A stretch of 64,000 bases of DNA from Purpureocillium takamizusanense (lineage: Eukaryota; Ascomycota; Sordariomycetes; Hypocreales; Ophiocordycipitaceae), in contig NC_063072.1 of assembly GCF_022605165.1 (NCBI RefSeq), forward strand, positions 1,674,001 through 1,738,000, in the 5' to 3' direction. Made by a program: the position numbers and the translations under genes. Each line of letters starts with the position of its first letter. Position 1 is the stretch's first letter. Below the pieces are notes generated by a model that was not told where the DNA came from, did no database searches, and worked only from the letters and a program-made list of their open reading frames with translations. Of the stretch, positions 38,405-51,133 are shown piece by piece.

Positions 38405-41400
38405 CTACGTCTTCTTTTTGCTCTGTCGTGTCTTCCACTCCGCCTTGGTCACCTTCATCAGAAGATCCTCGTCTTTGACGGGTATCCACGATGTCAGGGC
38501 CTTCATGGCGTTTTCGAAATCCGAGTCGAGCAGCACCTCGCGGAGAGCTTGGATGAGAGCGGCACTCGTGGCGTGAAGGACGTCTAGCCCTGTGGCTATC
38601 GGGGGCGGCTTGCCGCCTGCTGTCGTTCCTGTAGCCGTCGGTTCGACTCCCGCCTTGGGCCCGGTGCCCAGCAGGAGGAACACATCCCACACTCGAAGCT
38701 GTGCGGGGAAAGGAATGGACAGGTTGAATAGTGTCAGATACCATCGCGTTCCGTACGCCGTGCCATCTACGCAAAGGTCGGACTGCACCGCTCGTTAGCT
38801 ATTGCTTTGGACATCGCACGAGCAGTGTCGCTCAGCAGGGAAGAACTCACCAGCTTGGTTGCCACGTCCTTGTTAAGCCAAGCTGTCTCAAACTCGCGCA
38901 GCGCGGCCATCAAGCCCTCGAAGCCTGGACGGTAGAGCTGGTCCAGGCCCCGGAGCTCCCACATCCTCACCAGCATCACGAAACTATGCTCCTCGTCGAA
39001 ATAGCAGAGCAGTGTCGCCGCCAGCGACGCCATGCCTTGAACATAGCCAGTCTCCGGGAAGTAAATGGACAGCGCGTGGAGGACGCGAAACAAAAGACGC
39101 TGGCCGCCTCGGTATCTCCGCTGAAACATGATGTGTCGGCTGATGGTCCGGGGAACGTCCAGGTCGATCTGCACGTCGTCGGGGGAGCTCTTGAATTGGA
39201 GACGGTAAAAGTGGGCAATGATGTCGTCGGATGTGGCCGCGCCCTCGGTCTGCTTTGCGGCCGTGGCGAGGAAGGACCACCAGGCGGCGGCCCTCCACCG
39301 GTCCGGGATTCCCTTCCATGTCCTCTCGATTAGCTTGGGGTTGTCAAGGTCGAACTCGAATTCCGTGCCTCGGCCTTGGTCGCCGCTCTTGGAGACCTTG
39401 GCCATCTTGCGCCACTTCTCCGACCGTTCCCACTCCTTTCGCTTCAGTGCTTCCGAGATCTTCTCCACTTCCGCCGCCTCAACCGTGTCCTGCAAGCTGG
39501 GCGAAACGGTCAACATGCCGCCGGCTTCATCCATCCAGCGCCGGTTGCGGTTGTGCGGCAGGAGGTTGCCGGCTTGACGGATGACCGATCGTGACGATCG
39601 CACCGAGGCGACCGAGATTTCCGAGTTTTGCGTGTTCAGAGAGCGCGCAGAGACTTTCCTGCTCGGTATGCGAGCGCCTCCGGCATGCAGGGAAAAGCCC
39701 ATTGGGTCTCTCTTCTGGAGCATGTTCCTCCTCCTAGGGGAGAACTGCGCCGATCTAAGCTCGGTCGGAGTGCTGATTCTGGATACCGGCCGTGCCGGGC
39801 TGATGAAACCGTATCGGTCGACGTAGACGGCTCCCGGCTCCTCCAGATCGTCGAACGCCTCGGCCAGATCTATATCACGCACAGATCCATCTCGCTGCGG
39901 CTGAGAAAAAGACCTTGCAGATGTTGAGGTTCCAACGCTTGTGCCCAGACGTGACGGGTCCCTGTGACGAGGCGGCGCACGCGCGTCAGCCCAAGAGGTC
40001 AAACAAACAAGTGGTTGCGGGTATTCGAAGGAAATCCATACGGTTCATTCGCCGCCTCTTCCGCGGGAATCTCGGGCGTGGGCTCGAGACGCTCGCAGAA
40101 CGAGTGTCTTCCGCCGTCTTCCCACTTGATGCCGTCGCCGTTTTCATAGAGCGACCTCACCTTTTGAGACTCCTTCTCGACGTCCGGCGACAGGACCCGA
40201 ATGTCGGGAGGGGCAGGCGCATCGCTCGTCATCGTGTCGGCGGTTCTGACCCCTGAAATGGGCTTCACGGCGCTCAACTCGCTCGAAGACGAGGTCGGCG
40301 TGGTCGCGTCCGTCGGGCTTCCGTCGTTCGCGCCGTCGAGCGCCGCCGCGGGCCTCGAGGCAAACATCATGCTGCCGCGCTTCGTGAAGGAGATGCCGGC
40401 CATGAAGTCATCATCAATGAGGCTATCGGTGGGTATGGAGATTGCTAAGGGGGTGAATTCGGCGTCGGAGTGGGCTGGTGGCGGCGAGGAGCCCGGGGAA
40501 AAGGGATTGTGGAATCGGGATCTGGGCGTCGTGTCGTCAGTTGGTGAATGCAGGCACTGTGGCCCCTGCTGCTGGCTGGCGGAGGCTGGGGCCCCAGCGC
40601 CCCGCAAGGCTTGTGGCTGCATTGGCGCAATCTGACTCGCCGCTGAGGGACAATCGTGACCCAGTCTCTTGTCTTGAGCAGCGGGAGAGCACGACTTGTT
40701 CCGCTTGACCAGCTTTTTGGGAGAGGCCGTCTGTACGGTATCGTGAGAGCGCGCGGTCAGTGGCGGAGAGAGGTTGGAGGCAGACAAAGGGGGCGAGGGT
40801 GGCGGCCCTTTTGCATCGGGCGCCAGCGTCGCAGCACCCGCGCCGCGCTCGTACTCGGCCATCGTCTTGTTCACGAACGGTGAAGCGTCCAACGCTCGGC
40901 CCTCCACCACTACTAGCCGATTCTCAGCTTGTCGTGCTGGAGCTGCCGCGCCACCGGAACTTGCAAGGGCCTGCAGTTTGCTATGGAGCTCCATGTCCGA
41001 GCCGGCGTCGTCTTCGCACTCCTCTGGGATTGCAAACGATGTAGGCGTTGCGGCGAGGCCCGAGTCTCGTTTCCAGTCGTCAAGAACGCGTGCGGTGACG
41101 GGCGCGGATGTCCTGAAGGCGGGATGCTGCTCCGTGGGCGGTGCGATGGGGGGCAGGTAGCCCGGCGGCACGACGACGACAGGGCCGTGAGATCTTGACG
41201 AGGCGGACGAGGCGGATCGGGTCGTGATCGTCGAGCGCAAAGAGCTGGCGACACTGGCAGCACGGCGGGGGCTGCGGACCGAAGGCAATAAGATCGGTGG
41301 TTCCGCTGGCTTCGTCTTCTCGTATCGGAGAGCCACGAGGGCCGTGTCGTCCCGAAAAGATGGTCTGGGCAGACCCGTCCGACGCTTTTGTCGAACTGAC

Positions 41401-41420
41401 GAGGATTTTGGGGATACCAT
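38405..41420 (-). CDS. TBC-domain Rab GTPase-activating protein
   Basis: Predicted to accelerate GTP hydrolysis by a Rab GTPase in membrane traffic. Three exons on the minus strand (41420-40009, 39961-38851, 38782-38405) give 966 residues. The introns are 47 bp (branch gctgac) and 68 bp (branch gctaac), and the phases agree. The first 470 residues are Ser/Pro/Thr-rich and disordered. A second disordered stretch and a charged helix (about 630-660) precede the TBC domain at about 685-930: GIPDRWR at 688, IDLDVPRT with the arginine finger at Arg742, and YVQGM with the glutamine finger at Gln779. Then come a CYFDEEHSFVMLVRM segment and, across the second splice, DGTAYGTRWYLTLF. Both catalytic fingers are present, so it should be active. 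The C-terminus ends in a basic tail. The true start could lie in an unrecognised 5' exon; ATG 41420 is the first in-frame choice. No orthologue symbol is assigned. Confidence 0.9.
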
Positions 41421-44053
41421 GGTTGGAGGCTTTTGGATTTATTGGGGCTCGTGTCCCTTGTAGTGGCGTTGCAAACTCCCTGCTGTATGTCTTTGTTGCC
41501 CAAACGGGCTTGACCCGAGAAGGCCTTTGTGGTGGTGTTTGTGCAGGCACCTGCAGGGTGAGACTAACAAGGAAAAGGATCCAACCGTGCCTGGCCTGGC
41601 CAGCACAAGTGTGTCGCAGGCGACGAACGTGTGTCGAGAGTGCTCGCGTGGTGTTTTCTGCAGCAACGAAGGACTGGCAGACGATATGTGTAAGAGAGTG
41701 AGATCGAGAGAGAGAGACGCTGTAGTATCTCGTCAAGTCTCGTGGGCGGGAGATTCTGTCTTGTTGGGGCCCCAAGCAAGACGAGCAATGTCGGATCGTC
41801 TGGCGTATGTGTGGCGCTCTGAGCAGTGCCAACACGGCATGCAAGGCAAGGTGTAAGTGAGGAGCAGGCGCAGTAATGCCCAACGATGCGAGCACCACCA
41901 CCACCACCTGCCTCGTTGGCGCGATGGGGAAAGGTGTCTCGAGCGCCGCAGGCGAGCAAGGGCTGCAAGGGCGAGGCAGACCACGTTGCGGGCTGTACGC
42001 ACTCGTGCGATGGAGGGTCTCGCCCGAAGATGTCTTGGACAGTCCCGAGGGAGAGCGAGGTCGTGCGAGTGCGGAATTGACCCTCTTTATGAGGAAGAGC
42101 TCACGGTGCAACGCGGTGCGGAGGACGGGGACGCGGGCAGCCAATGCCCCTCGCCAGTGGTGAAGAAGCACTCGAGGCGGACGGAGTGCAATGAGACAGC
42201 GCAATTTGGAATACGCGCTGCAACAAGCAACTTTGTCCAGAGCCGGGAGAGGGAGGAATACTGTGGCTATCGACGGGACGAAGCGGCGAAGAGCTGGACA
42301 AAAGAAAACGGTGGAGGGGGAGGCGCGCCGTGCAAGCGGACGGGAGGGCGAGGCGGCGATGGGATTGATTATACGGGAAGGGGCGTTGCCGAGGGCAGGA
42401 GCATCTGGTGGCAGCTCGCTTGAGACGTCTTGCCTGATCGCCAGCCAGACACGGAATTAGTACTAAAGGCACAGAGCATAAGGTAGGTAAGGTAGGTAGC
42501 AGGTGATGATGAGGCAAGGTAACTTGGGCCGTGCCGAGTACAAGGTGCAGAGCACTGTCCACCACCGGGTGAAAGTGTACAATCGCGGTACTCTATACCG
42601 ACCTACTTGACCCCCTCTGGATCTAGATGCATCTAAAGTACAACATGTCAAGGTAGACTCGCCGTCGCATGGGAACGCGGTGCGCGTGGCAAGCCGCAGC
42701 CTGGACGGGAGCAAGTTAGGTACTCTACTACGTTCGTGGGTTACCTTGTTACCTGGTGGGTACTACAGGTAGAACCGTGGGCAGCACGTTGGCATTCTAG
42801 ACGGGCAATGTACCCTGCATGATACCGGATACTTGGTTCCATCGGTTCCCTCGAAAAGCAACCTGCGCGGGAGAGGAAAACGAGATTGCGTGGTGCGATG
42901 GGCTCCGTTTGGGCCTCCACGGGAGAGGAAGTGCGCATCTACTTTACTACCTTACTGGAGGGTACCTTACCATATTACCTTATTGCGCAGGCCACGCCGC
43001 TGGCGACGACGTGTGTACTGACTGTGCGACTCAAAGAAAAGAGTCGGACCACCCACCAACCGCCACATCACTGGCGCACCGCAAGCGAACCGCCGACGCC
43101 GGACCAGTTACTAACGTAGGTAAGGTAAGCATGCGAGCCTGTGCCGTAGTAAGAAAGAAGTAAAAAGAGGTCTTGGGAAGACGGCGAACGCTGTGCGTCG
43201 CGTGGGCGAATCACGGCCCCGGGCTGCGTCACTACTTACATGCCTACGTACGCACAAGGTACTACTGGCTGGCTGGCTGGCTCCGGGGAAGCGCCGCTCG
43301 TTGATGAGGCTGAAGATGTTACTGCTTGCTTTGCCCGCGCCGCGCTCTGGATCGCCCACGTCTCAACCGCGGAGCGGTGCCGGCAGAGGGGGTTAATGCA
43401 TGCACGCAGCCATGGGCTCGACTGCAGCCTACCGCCGTCGCCGGCGTGGCCGGGTGTAAACAAGACCCTGTACCATTGAAGCAAGACAAGGTACGTACGC
43501 ACGCTGCAGCAAAGGTCATCTGGATGGTGATGTGGTTGCTCCTCCTCCCTCATCGCTGGCTCGCGTCGGGTCGGGCGGCGTGTCCCCTCCCTCATCAATC
43601 CCCCCCGGCATGGCATGACTCTCTCACCGCTGCAAACTGCATGCTGCCGCTGCTACCTGTTACTGACTGCTACGGCTACCGCTACAGGTGGGAGAGCCTG
43701 AGACGACCTCGAGACGCCGGTGCGGCAGCGTCGCCACGTCATGCGCATGACTCTGGCGGGGCCGTCTGGATGGAGGATGATGGACGGATGGACGGGTGGA
43801 TGGGTGCAATTTTTTTGTAATTTTTTTTTTTTTGCACGGACTGTAGAGTACTAGATGCAACCGCAGACTTTGATCTGGTCGTCCTCGTCGTCGCTTTTCG
43901 CGGGCGGATGGGCGGATGCCAAGTTCCGCACCACCACCGACAGACTCTAGCTACTAGGTACTGACCTACCCAAGATCACCACACCATCACGAATTTAGCG
44001 GTGGCGGTGGGCTGCAAGGTACCCGTCCGTCAAGCCAGGCCGTCCCCCACTCG

Positions 44054-44080
44054 CAGCAGCAGCAGCAGCAGCAGCAGCAG
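44054..44080. repeat. (CAG)9 trinucleotide repeat
   Basis: Nine perfect CAG units in intergenic DNA, not part of any supported coding frame. Confidence 0.9.
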
Positions 44081-45752
44081 CCAGTGGGTTGTAGCGACGG
44101 GCGCCAGCGGCAAAAAGCATGCATCCATCCCATCAAGATGACGGGCGGGAGCCAGCAAACCGACAGCACTTGATGGGCAAGCCACCTCGGAGTCTTATTA
44201 CTACTACCACCATGACCACATACATGCTACATCCGCCACCGCCGCAGTCCACCCGAGTTCCCAGTGTCCCATGACGGGTCTATGTACAGTACCTGCGAAG
44301 CAGTATGTACGACGGACCGACCATCTACCACCCATGTCGATCGCACTAAACGCCCAAATCTGGGCCACGGGAACTGCTTTTCGTCCAGGGTGCGCCTGGC
44401 CCTGCAAGCCCACCCGTCGTGCCCCCTTGTCACCGGCAGTCGGCTCATCAGAGCATCCACCGCAGGCGCCGGGGGGGAACCGCAACATTTTAGCCTTTTG
44501 CCAAGATAGGGCAGGCAGTCGGACGGACGGACAGTTCGCGGACCTGCCTGCCACGGACAGACATCCTTCGTTTTTTGAGTTGAGCTGAGTTGCCAGCAAA
44601 AATAGTCTTCGCCGTTCATTTCCCTTGCGGAACCTTGTGTACGAGCAAAGGTGCGGGCAATGACCGCGCCAAGCTTCCTGGGCTTCCAGCTGCCGCCCGC
44701 CAAGTGTACGAAAGCAAAGCGACGGACAGACAGACGCATTAGATCGTATATTAACCTGGTACCTAGGTTAGTAGGTACGACGTGTAAATGCCCTGCCTCT
44801 TGTAGTATACCTACGTTACTTCATCGTAGCGGCAGGTACTACACGTAGGCGCCCCCGTGGGCCCAGTTTCATGCTCCCGAGACTAGCCATCTGACCGTTC
44901 GCGACGGACGTCTCCATCAAGCTCGACAACACAAACAAAACCACCAGCCCGCCAAGGTCCAGGGGGGGCGGGGGAGGGGAGGGGGGAACGGTCAGTCTCC
45001 ATCAAGGGTCCACCGGTTCGTTCGCCGACGCCTGGGCTGGGCAAGCATAGAGGCCGAGGAGCCAAAAAAGTACCGTGGACCGCCGGGGGGAGAGAGAGAG
45101 CGCCAATAAGAGCATGATTGCTTCTTGTACGTACGTACATACGTATGATGGAGCTGTCATGACGGAGTATCATCGCCTACCCCGTCCAAGAGAGTACTGG
45201 CTATCCGGTGACGCAAGCCCAAATCGCAGCTATCTGGCCACCGGGAATGTCTGGCTGTTACCTACTCCATGCACGAGCGCTAACAAGCGTGCACATCCCG
45301 CTGCCGCCGGTTGACATGTTGACGTACGGTACGAGTAGTACGTAAGTAGTACGGTGCCATGGGTGGGCAAGGCAAGCAAGAAAATTCGCAAAGACAAGCA
45401 AACACGCTTGCCATGGCAGGACTAGTACCAGCAGTAACTGCGTAGTAGATTCATGCGCCAGGGTTCCGGGGACAAAAGGTGCAGCATCCGGATTCTTTGT
45501 GTGTTTTCTCTCCGGGCCTGCCCCCCATTGGTGCTGTGGGAGGGATACTTGGACTATCTGGAGAAACGCGCATGTCCAGCAGCAAGGAAGGCGTGGTTAT
45601 TTCTTGTTTATTTCTATATGAAAAAAAAAATGAAAAAATTCGGTAAAAGCTCATCATCACAACAAGTCCACTTACGGGTCAAAACGATGGCCGTGATGCC
45701 GCTGGCTCCCAGTCCCGCGCCGCTCTCTTCACTCTTCCTTGCTCGTCGTTGC

Positions 45753-45784
45753 CCTCCTCCTCCTCCTCCTCCTCCTCCTCCTCT
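45753..45784. repeat. (CTC)n polypyrimidine tract
   Basis: About ten CTC/TCC units forming a pure pyrimidine strand in intergenic DNA. It gives poly-Leu, poly-Pro or poly-Glu in spurious frames. Confidence 0.9.
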
Positions 45785-47479
45785 GCGGGGCGGCGGCACA
45801 TGCGCGACGAACATGGCACCATGCCCATTTCCCGGGACACGCCATCGTCCACTCTGTCACAATGCACTCTGCGTACCCATACCTCCCCCCGCCCCCTTCC
45901 CTCTCTCTAGGCCCGGGCAGCCGGTGCTCGCTCGCGTCAATCTTTCTTCTACTACTAAGGACCTAATCAAAGTCATGGTGGTGACTGATGACCGACATGA
46001 CGAGCGACTTGACGGCAACGGACAGACGAACCAACCGCTCGGGATTCCCCTCGCTCGGCATTAAAAAAAAAAAATCAAGCAATCAAGCGACCAAAGAAAA
46101 AAGCAACCAAACCCAATCTGCTCATCATCTCACCAACCCGCCCGCGGACCACCAACCAGATATCCCAGCTGCCGCCGCGATCTGCGAACCACCCCGGGAA
46201 ACCCGGCGCGTGCGCGTCAAGAGCAGCAGGAGGAGTGAATGCCGTGCCGTGTCGCCGCCCAGTGACTTGACTGCTTGTTATTATTACCTTTCAGCCCTGA
46301 TGACTGGCTACTACTAGTAGAGTTAGGTGCCTGACTAACTACTAACTAACCTGCACTATCCGTTCCCGTCCCTCCATCCCGGCCGCCACCCACCCAGAGA
46401 AAGCAAGCAAACCAAATACTGAAGGCGCATGAAATCCCATCTTGCCATTCGTTCATTCATCCATTCCTCCATCCCTCCTCATCGGCAAAATAGTAATAAA
46501 GAAGAAAGAAAGACCTGATTTGAGCTCCGCGCATCTCTTCCTTTCTTCTTCTTCTTTTCTTCTTGATCGTTTGCAGAACCCTTGTGGGAAAACACCTCGT
46601 CATTTTGCCGTACCCTGTCTTTATCCCGATCCCCCCTCCTCGGGCACCTCGCCGTTCCCATGGTCCTGGGTCTGGCCCGCGCACCTACGCTACCTCCCTA
46701 CCACACCACACCACCATCGCTCATCACTCACCAAAACTTACAAAGTAGGTAGTTATTAGGCACCCGCTCACCCGTCACAGCTTGGACCCCTTCCCTCCCT
46801 CCCTGCCTCACTGGACGCTAAGCTTCGCATGACAAAAAAAAAAAAAACTTTATTTCTCTCTCGCCATCATGTCAATGCCGCGAAAACAGAAGAAGGAAGA
46901 AGAATCTTCCTCGGTTCTCGACTTGGCCTGTGTTGTGATTCTCTCGTCACAGTCCTTTCTGTTACCTCGACTGACTCGACATCCTGGTTAGCCTCAAACC
47001 CCCCTCGCCCCCAAAGAAAAAGAAGGGAGCCCTGGGTGATGATGCGGTCGGCGTTGCGAAAAGTTTGCCGACCGAGGACGAGATTTAGAAGCATTGCGGG
47101 AAAAAAATTTCACAATTGCCGTGCCGGGCGAGCGCACAGGTTTACTTCCGCGGATCGGTCACCTTTGCGATATCGCGGTCCGCCGATCAGCATCACGCGT
47201 CGGGCACTCCGTGCATGCCGTCGTCCAACGGGGTGCTCTTGTACCCATTCTAAATTGTCGCGTGCTACAAGACAGTACCGCGCAACTATAGTACGCATGA
47301 TGGACCACAAGCCCGGCATGTCAAGTTTGACAGGCCAAACGGCCGGCCCAAGTCGACAGGTTGCTCGCGTACAAAGTAGGTAACTGCTGGCCTTTGCACC
47401 GCCCGCCCGCGGCTCATTCCGTCTCGCTCGCTCGCTCTAGCCCGCGAACCACGGGCTGCCGTCACCATTTTCACTTCTC

Positions 47480-50154
47480 TCACACCTCTTCGTTCTCCCA
47501 ATCCTTTTCCGCAAACATGGGCTCCTTCCGGACACCTGTGACCTCCAGCTTCTCCAAAAACTCTGGCGGCACGGTTGGGATGTATTTCCGCTCACGCTCC
47601 CGGTTCAGCCCCCCGAAGCCCGCACCGTAAGAGACCAGCATGTCTGTCACCGAGGGCAGGGTAAAGGGGAGCATGAGCGCCGGATCTAGCAGCAGATGCT
47701 CCGGCGCATCATCGTCTTCCCCGTCGGACGCGTTGTTGCCGTTGGGGTTGGGGGTGCTCTTCACGCTGTCGGAGCCGTCCAGAGCTCCGCCGTTGTGCTT
47801 GCCCCTGACAGGCGTCGCAGGCGTGCTGTCCTGGCCCGTCTTTGGCCGTGGCGACGTCGCCCTGCTCCGGCGCCGTTCACGCTTGAGGGCCGCCTCCTTT
47901 TGTATGGCCACCAAATACTTCAGGGCGCTCTTCGGCAGGCCCTTCTCTCCCACCTCCGGCCGGTAGTGAGAGGCGGCGTGTATGAGCTGCTGTGGTGTCA
48001 GCCGTTTGAGCTGCTGCAGCGTTCCGACCAGCGCCTCGAGGTCGTCCGCGCCGAGGGATGAGAAGCACTGCAGCCACTGGAGGAGTTGAATGGCTGGTGA
48101 CAGGTGCCTCCTGGCGGCGTCCGTCGTGTTCTCTCCCGAGGCCTTCGTCTCTCCCCCCTCGTAGTGCTCGGCTTGTCTGTTATTCGTCCGCGCCCAGTCT
48201 TCCAGTATGGAAATGTTCATGCGGATCTGCATGGCCTTTGTCCGCGCCAGGTACTTCCGATTCGACATGATTCTGTTGAACAACTCTGCCCCAATCCAGT
48301 ACAAAAGTTGCGAGATGATCTGCGCGGTGATGACCGAATGGACATCGTAGAGGTCCAAGACGAACAGCGTCGACGAGAGAAGCGACGTCACATTCCGCGG
48401 CGCCGGCTTTGCTCGCTGCTTTGGCGAGGGTGGCCGGAAGCGCTTCTCCAGCGGCTCTTCCTTCACTGTCGTCTTCCTCTTGAACAGCTTCCATTCGTTC
48501 TGGAAAGTGATGTCCTCGAAGCCGGGTATGGTCTCGTGGTCTAGCATCGCCGCGTCGAGCACCTTGTCGAGGCGCCTCTCTGCGTCACGCACAATCAAAA
48601 TGAAGATTTCGTTTATGAGCTCGGCAAGATGAGCCTGGAACTCGCTTGTCGCCTCAACCAGCCCAGCATCCTTCTTGAGGTAATGTAGGAGCAGCGTCGC
48701 GTTGGAGATCCAGAACGCCAATATGGTCATGTCCCACTGACACTTTTCCACAACCTCGTTGATGAGGTCCATGGCTGTGACGAGCAGTCTCTCCAACAGC
48801 TCCGGGCTGGAATGGTAATGGGCGTACCGCGCACTGAGAAAGATCATATTGGCGGGCACTGGTTTCTGCGACGGCGACCTCTGTGGCGTCATTTTGGTGA
48901 TGATGATGTCGAGTATCCGATCGAGTTCGTGTTCCTGGAAGACGAACATTTGGTCGTGGAGACAACGGCTCCAGTCAAACTCTTGCTGCTCTTCCTCGAA
49001 CTCATCGGCAGGCTTGCAGGGTACAAGGTTCGTCAGCATTTCTGCGCACGAGGAAAGCGGCGCATACCCACCTCTGGCTGGTCATCCATCCCGACGTTGC
49101 CCAGGTCGACTTCGAGGTCCCTAGCGCTCTCCATCATCAGTCGCCTCCGCATCTCGTTCTCCGCCATCTCCTCCTCGAACCGGTCCTGTGAGAAACCAGG
49201 GCTATAGAAGTCGTCGGTCACGCCCGCGTTTCCGATGTTGTAGCCGTTGTCGTGCAGATAGTACGACATTTCGCTGTCGGGCGGAACGAAGTCGAATGCC
49301 GTCCGCCCTGATGAGGTCTTTTGATCCGAGGACGCCTTGTTGTCTAGCAGGAGCTTGGCAATGCCCTTGTGGCGGTTCGTCATGGCCCACATGAGGGCGG
49401 TCCATTGATTTCGGTCCTGCTTGTTGACATCGACACCGGCTTCGATGAGCGCCTGAACCACGGTCTCATGCCCCTACGCGACCCGTTAGCATGACGTAGC
49501 GCACTCCGGTGTTTGGCTCGTCTCGACTCACGAAGCAGCTAGCGTATATCAACGGAGGCGTGCCGTCCTCGTCGGAGGTGTTGACGTCGACAAAGGGTTT
49601 GGCGCTGCCCGTCAGAAGGCTCTTGACTTTTCCAACGTCGCCGTTGCTGGCCGCCATGGTCAGCGCCCGCTGCAGCAAGTCCTTCTTTTCCGCCTCGGTC
49701 AGCTTCTCGTCATCGACGACCGCCTGCTCGTTCTCGTAGCCTTGGCCAGCCTGGTGTGCAGCGGCCTGAGCCTGCAGCATCTCCATCAGCCGGGCATCGC
49801 TGTCGGTGGGGCCCTTTGCGATGTCCTTTTCGTAGTCGGCATCATTGAGGGAGAGGTTGCCAAAGTTGAGCGGCTTCGCCAGGGCGGGCGTCGTCAGGAA
49901 CTGAGATTGGCCTGCAGTGGGAGTCAGCAGTGAGGCAGGAGGGGTGAGTCGCGCGCCGCCGCGTCGCCCGCCATGGGGCGCCGGGGGCTCTAGGGCTGAG
50001 GGGACCGACCTTGCCAGCCATCGTACATCTCCGTCTCGCGCACGTAATCCTCGGTCGGGGCGTGCCGGCGGTCGTCTAGAGACGTGGGAAGGTTGGTAGG
50101 AATGGCGCGGGGCTTGAGCTCGCCATTGTCGCTGCCTGCGTCCCCGATATCCAT
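47480..50154 (-). CDS. Ankyrin-repeat and DIL (dilute) domain protein
   Basis: A cytosolic protein combining N-terminal ankyrin repeats with a DIL domain, the cargo-binding fold of class V myosin tails, but without a motor. A role in cargo or membrane attachment and polarity is inferred from DIL proteins. Four minus-strand exons (50154-50010, 49911-49532, 49473-49072, 49012-47480) with introns of 98, 58 and 59 bp and consistent phases give 819 residues. About 1-120 is acidic and disordered. Ankyrin repeats span about 125-240, including DEDGTPPLIYASCFGH across the second splice and then NQWTALMWAMTNRHKGIAKLLL. A linker follows, then the DIL region from about 400 (FWISNATLLLHYLKKD) to about 670 (LQWLQCFSSLGADDLEAL, LTPQQLIHAASHYRP). 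A Lys/Arg-Ser/Thr linker follows, then a terminal LPFTLPSVTDML-type segment. The start ATG at 50154 has no in-frame upstream support from the 50.2-kb region. The same architecture is widespread in filamentous ascomycetes. Confidence 0.92.
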
Positions 50155-51133
50155 GGTGATGGAAGGAGGGGCACAGCCAGGCTCTGGAGGATCATGGGAG
50201 CCGAGGCTGCCCTTGGTTGTGGTGAGACCGCAGAGGCGCGGCAGCACGAAGAAAGGGCCGTCTGGGGCCGCGGACTCATCTAGCTGTCTCTGGAGGAAGG
50301 GGGCGCCGTCGACGGAGCGGTCGTCGGGGGGAGGTGATGTGGTTTTGGGAGGAGGAAGCAGGCAGGTCTGGCCACGAGGGGCGAGTGTGCATCAACTTAT
50401 TAGGCAAGACACGGCCAGGCAAGGTCGGGCGTGGTGGTGGAGGTGGCGGTACATCCGCGGTACGCATTAGGCCGCGCATGCTGGAAGTCACTAAACGTCG
50501 TCATTCCGCCGGGCAGCCCATTACGTGGGTCCATGCCCCAGCAGGAGCTCCCGTCGGGCAGCTGGCGGGCTGTGGTGGCTGTTGAAGGTACCTATGCGGT
50601 GGCGGGAGGGGCACACTAACGCCAGGTACCGCCAGCAATGCGCACGCCTCTCGACGCGCTCCATCCATCCACCTCCATGGATGGTTGCGGCCCCTATTGA
50701 GCCCACTGTCGTCACCAAACAACGTGGCAGCTTCCAATATACCTACTAAGTTAGTAGGTACAGTTGGTCCTTCGTAGCGGGACTCTATCCGTTCAACACG
50801 ACATGATTCGGAAAATGTCTTGGGTACTAAGGTGGGCGCCAAAGTGTGCACCTCAGCTTCCAAAAGCAAGGAGGTCGCATTGCATCTATGCAGTCATCAT
50901 TGACACAATCCGAACAATGCCTCCCTCAGTTCGCATTTGGGCATTCAAAAGGGGCACCACTTTCTTACTTTGATACCATGGTATATTTCTTTTTTTTTAC
51001 ATATGTGTTTTTTAAACATTTTTGTCTCATCTATCTCATAGCTTCATTGAATTTTCTTGCTACGGTGTCACGGGATACAGACGTCGTAAGCCCTCGCGCA
51101 GGCAACCGAAGAGCCAGCGAGCGAGACCCCAGT
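50155..51133. other. Intergenic: ankyrin-DIL promoter and allantoicase 3' flank
   Basis: Contains the promoter of the ankyrin-DIL gene (reading left) and the AT-rich 3' flank of allantoicase (T-rich 50985-51060). A palindrome with the CTACTAA core lies at 50740-50760. No gene was seen. The long plus-strand frame entering at 50846 continues antisense through allantoicase and is a shadow. Confidence 0.6.
50740..50760. repeat. Second copy of the CTACTAA/TTAGTAG palindrome
   Basis: TACCTACTAA, one G, then its exact reverse complement TTAGTAGGTA. It shares the core and the flanking TACC/GGTA with the 26081-26106 palindrome, but has a 1-nt instead of a 2-nt spacer. Confidence 0.85.

Larger units (their letters stand above)
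41421..47479. other. Intergenic region between two minus-strand genes
   Basis: Six kilobases without a supportable gene. The left part (41.4-42.4 kb) is the promoter/leader of the TBC gene, with several long but mutually overlapping low-complexity frames. 42.45-43.15 kb is dense in GGTAC/TACCTT micro-repeats. Further simple tracts are a T-run near 43819-43833, (CAG)9 at 44054-44080, G-rich sequence at about 44963-44990, (CTC)n at 45753-45784, and A-runs near 46064-46074 and 46833-46846. The last stretch (46.8-47.48 kb) is the 3' flank of the ankyrin-DIL gene. Confidence 0.5.

Noticed and set aside
41080..42204. Minus-strand 374-codon frame overlapping the TBC gene start
   Set aside because: Out of frame with the TBC exon, no domain, and mostly upstream leader sequence. 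It could at most contribute a 5' exon, for which I see no clear splice.
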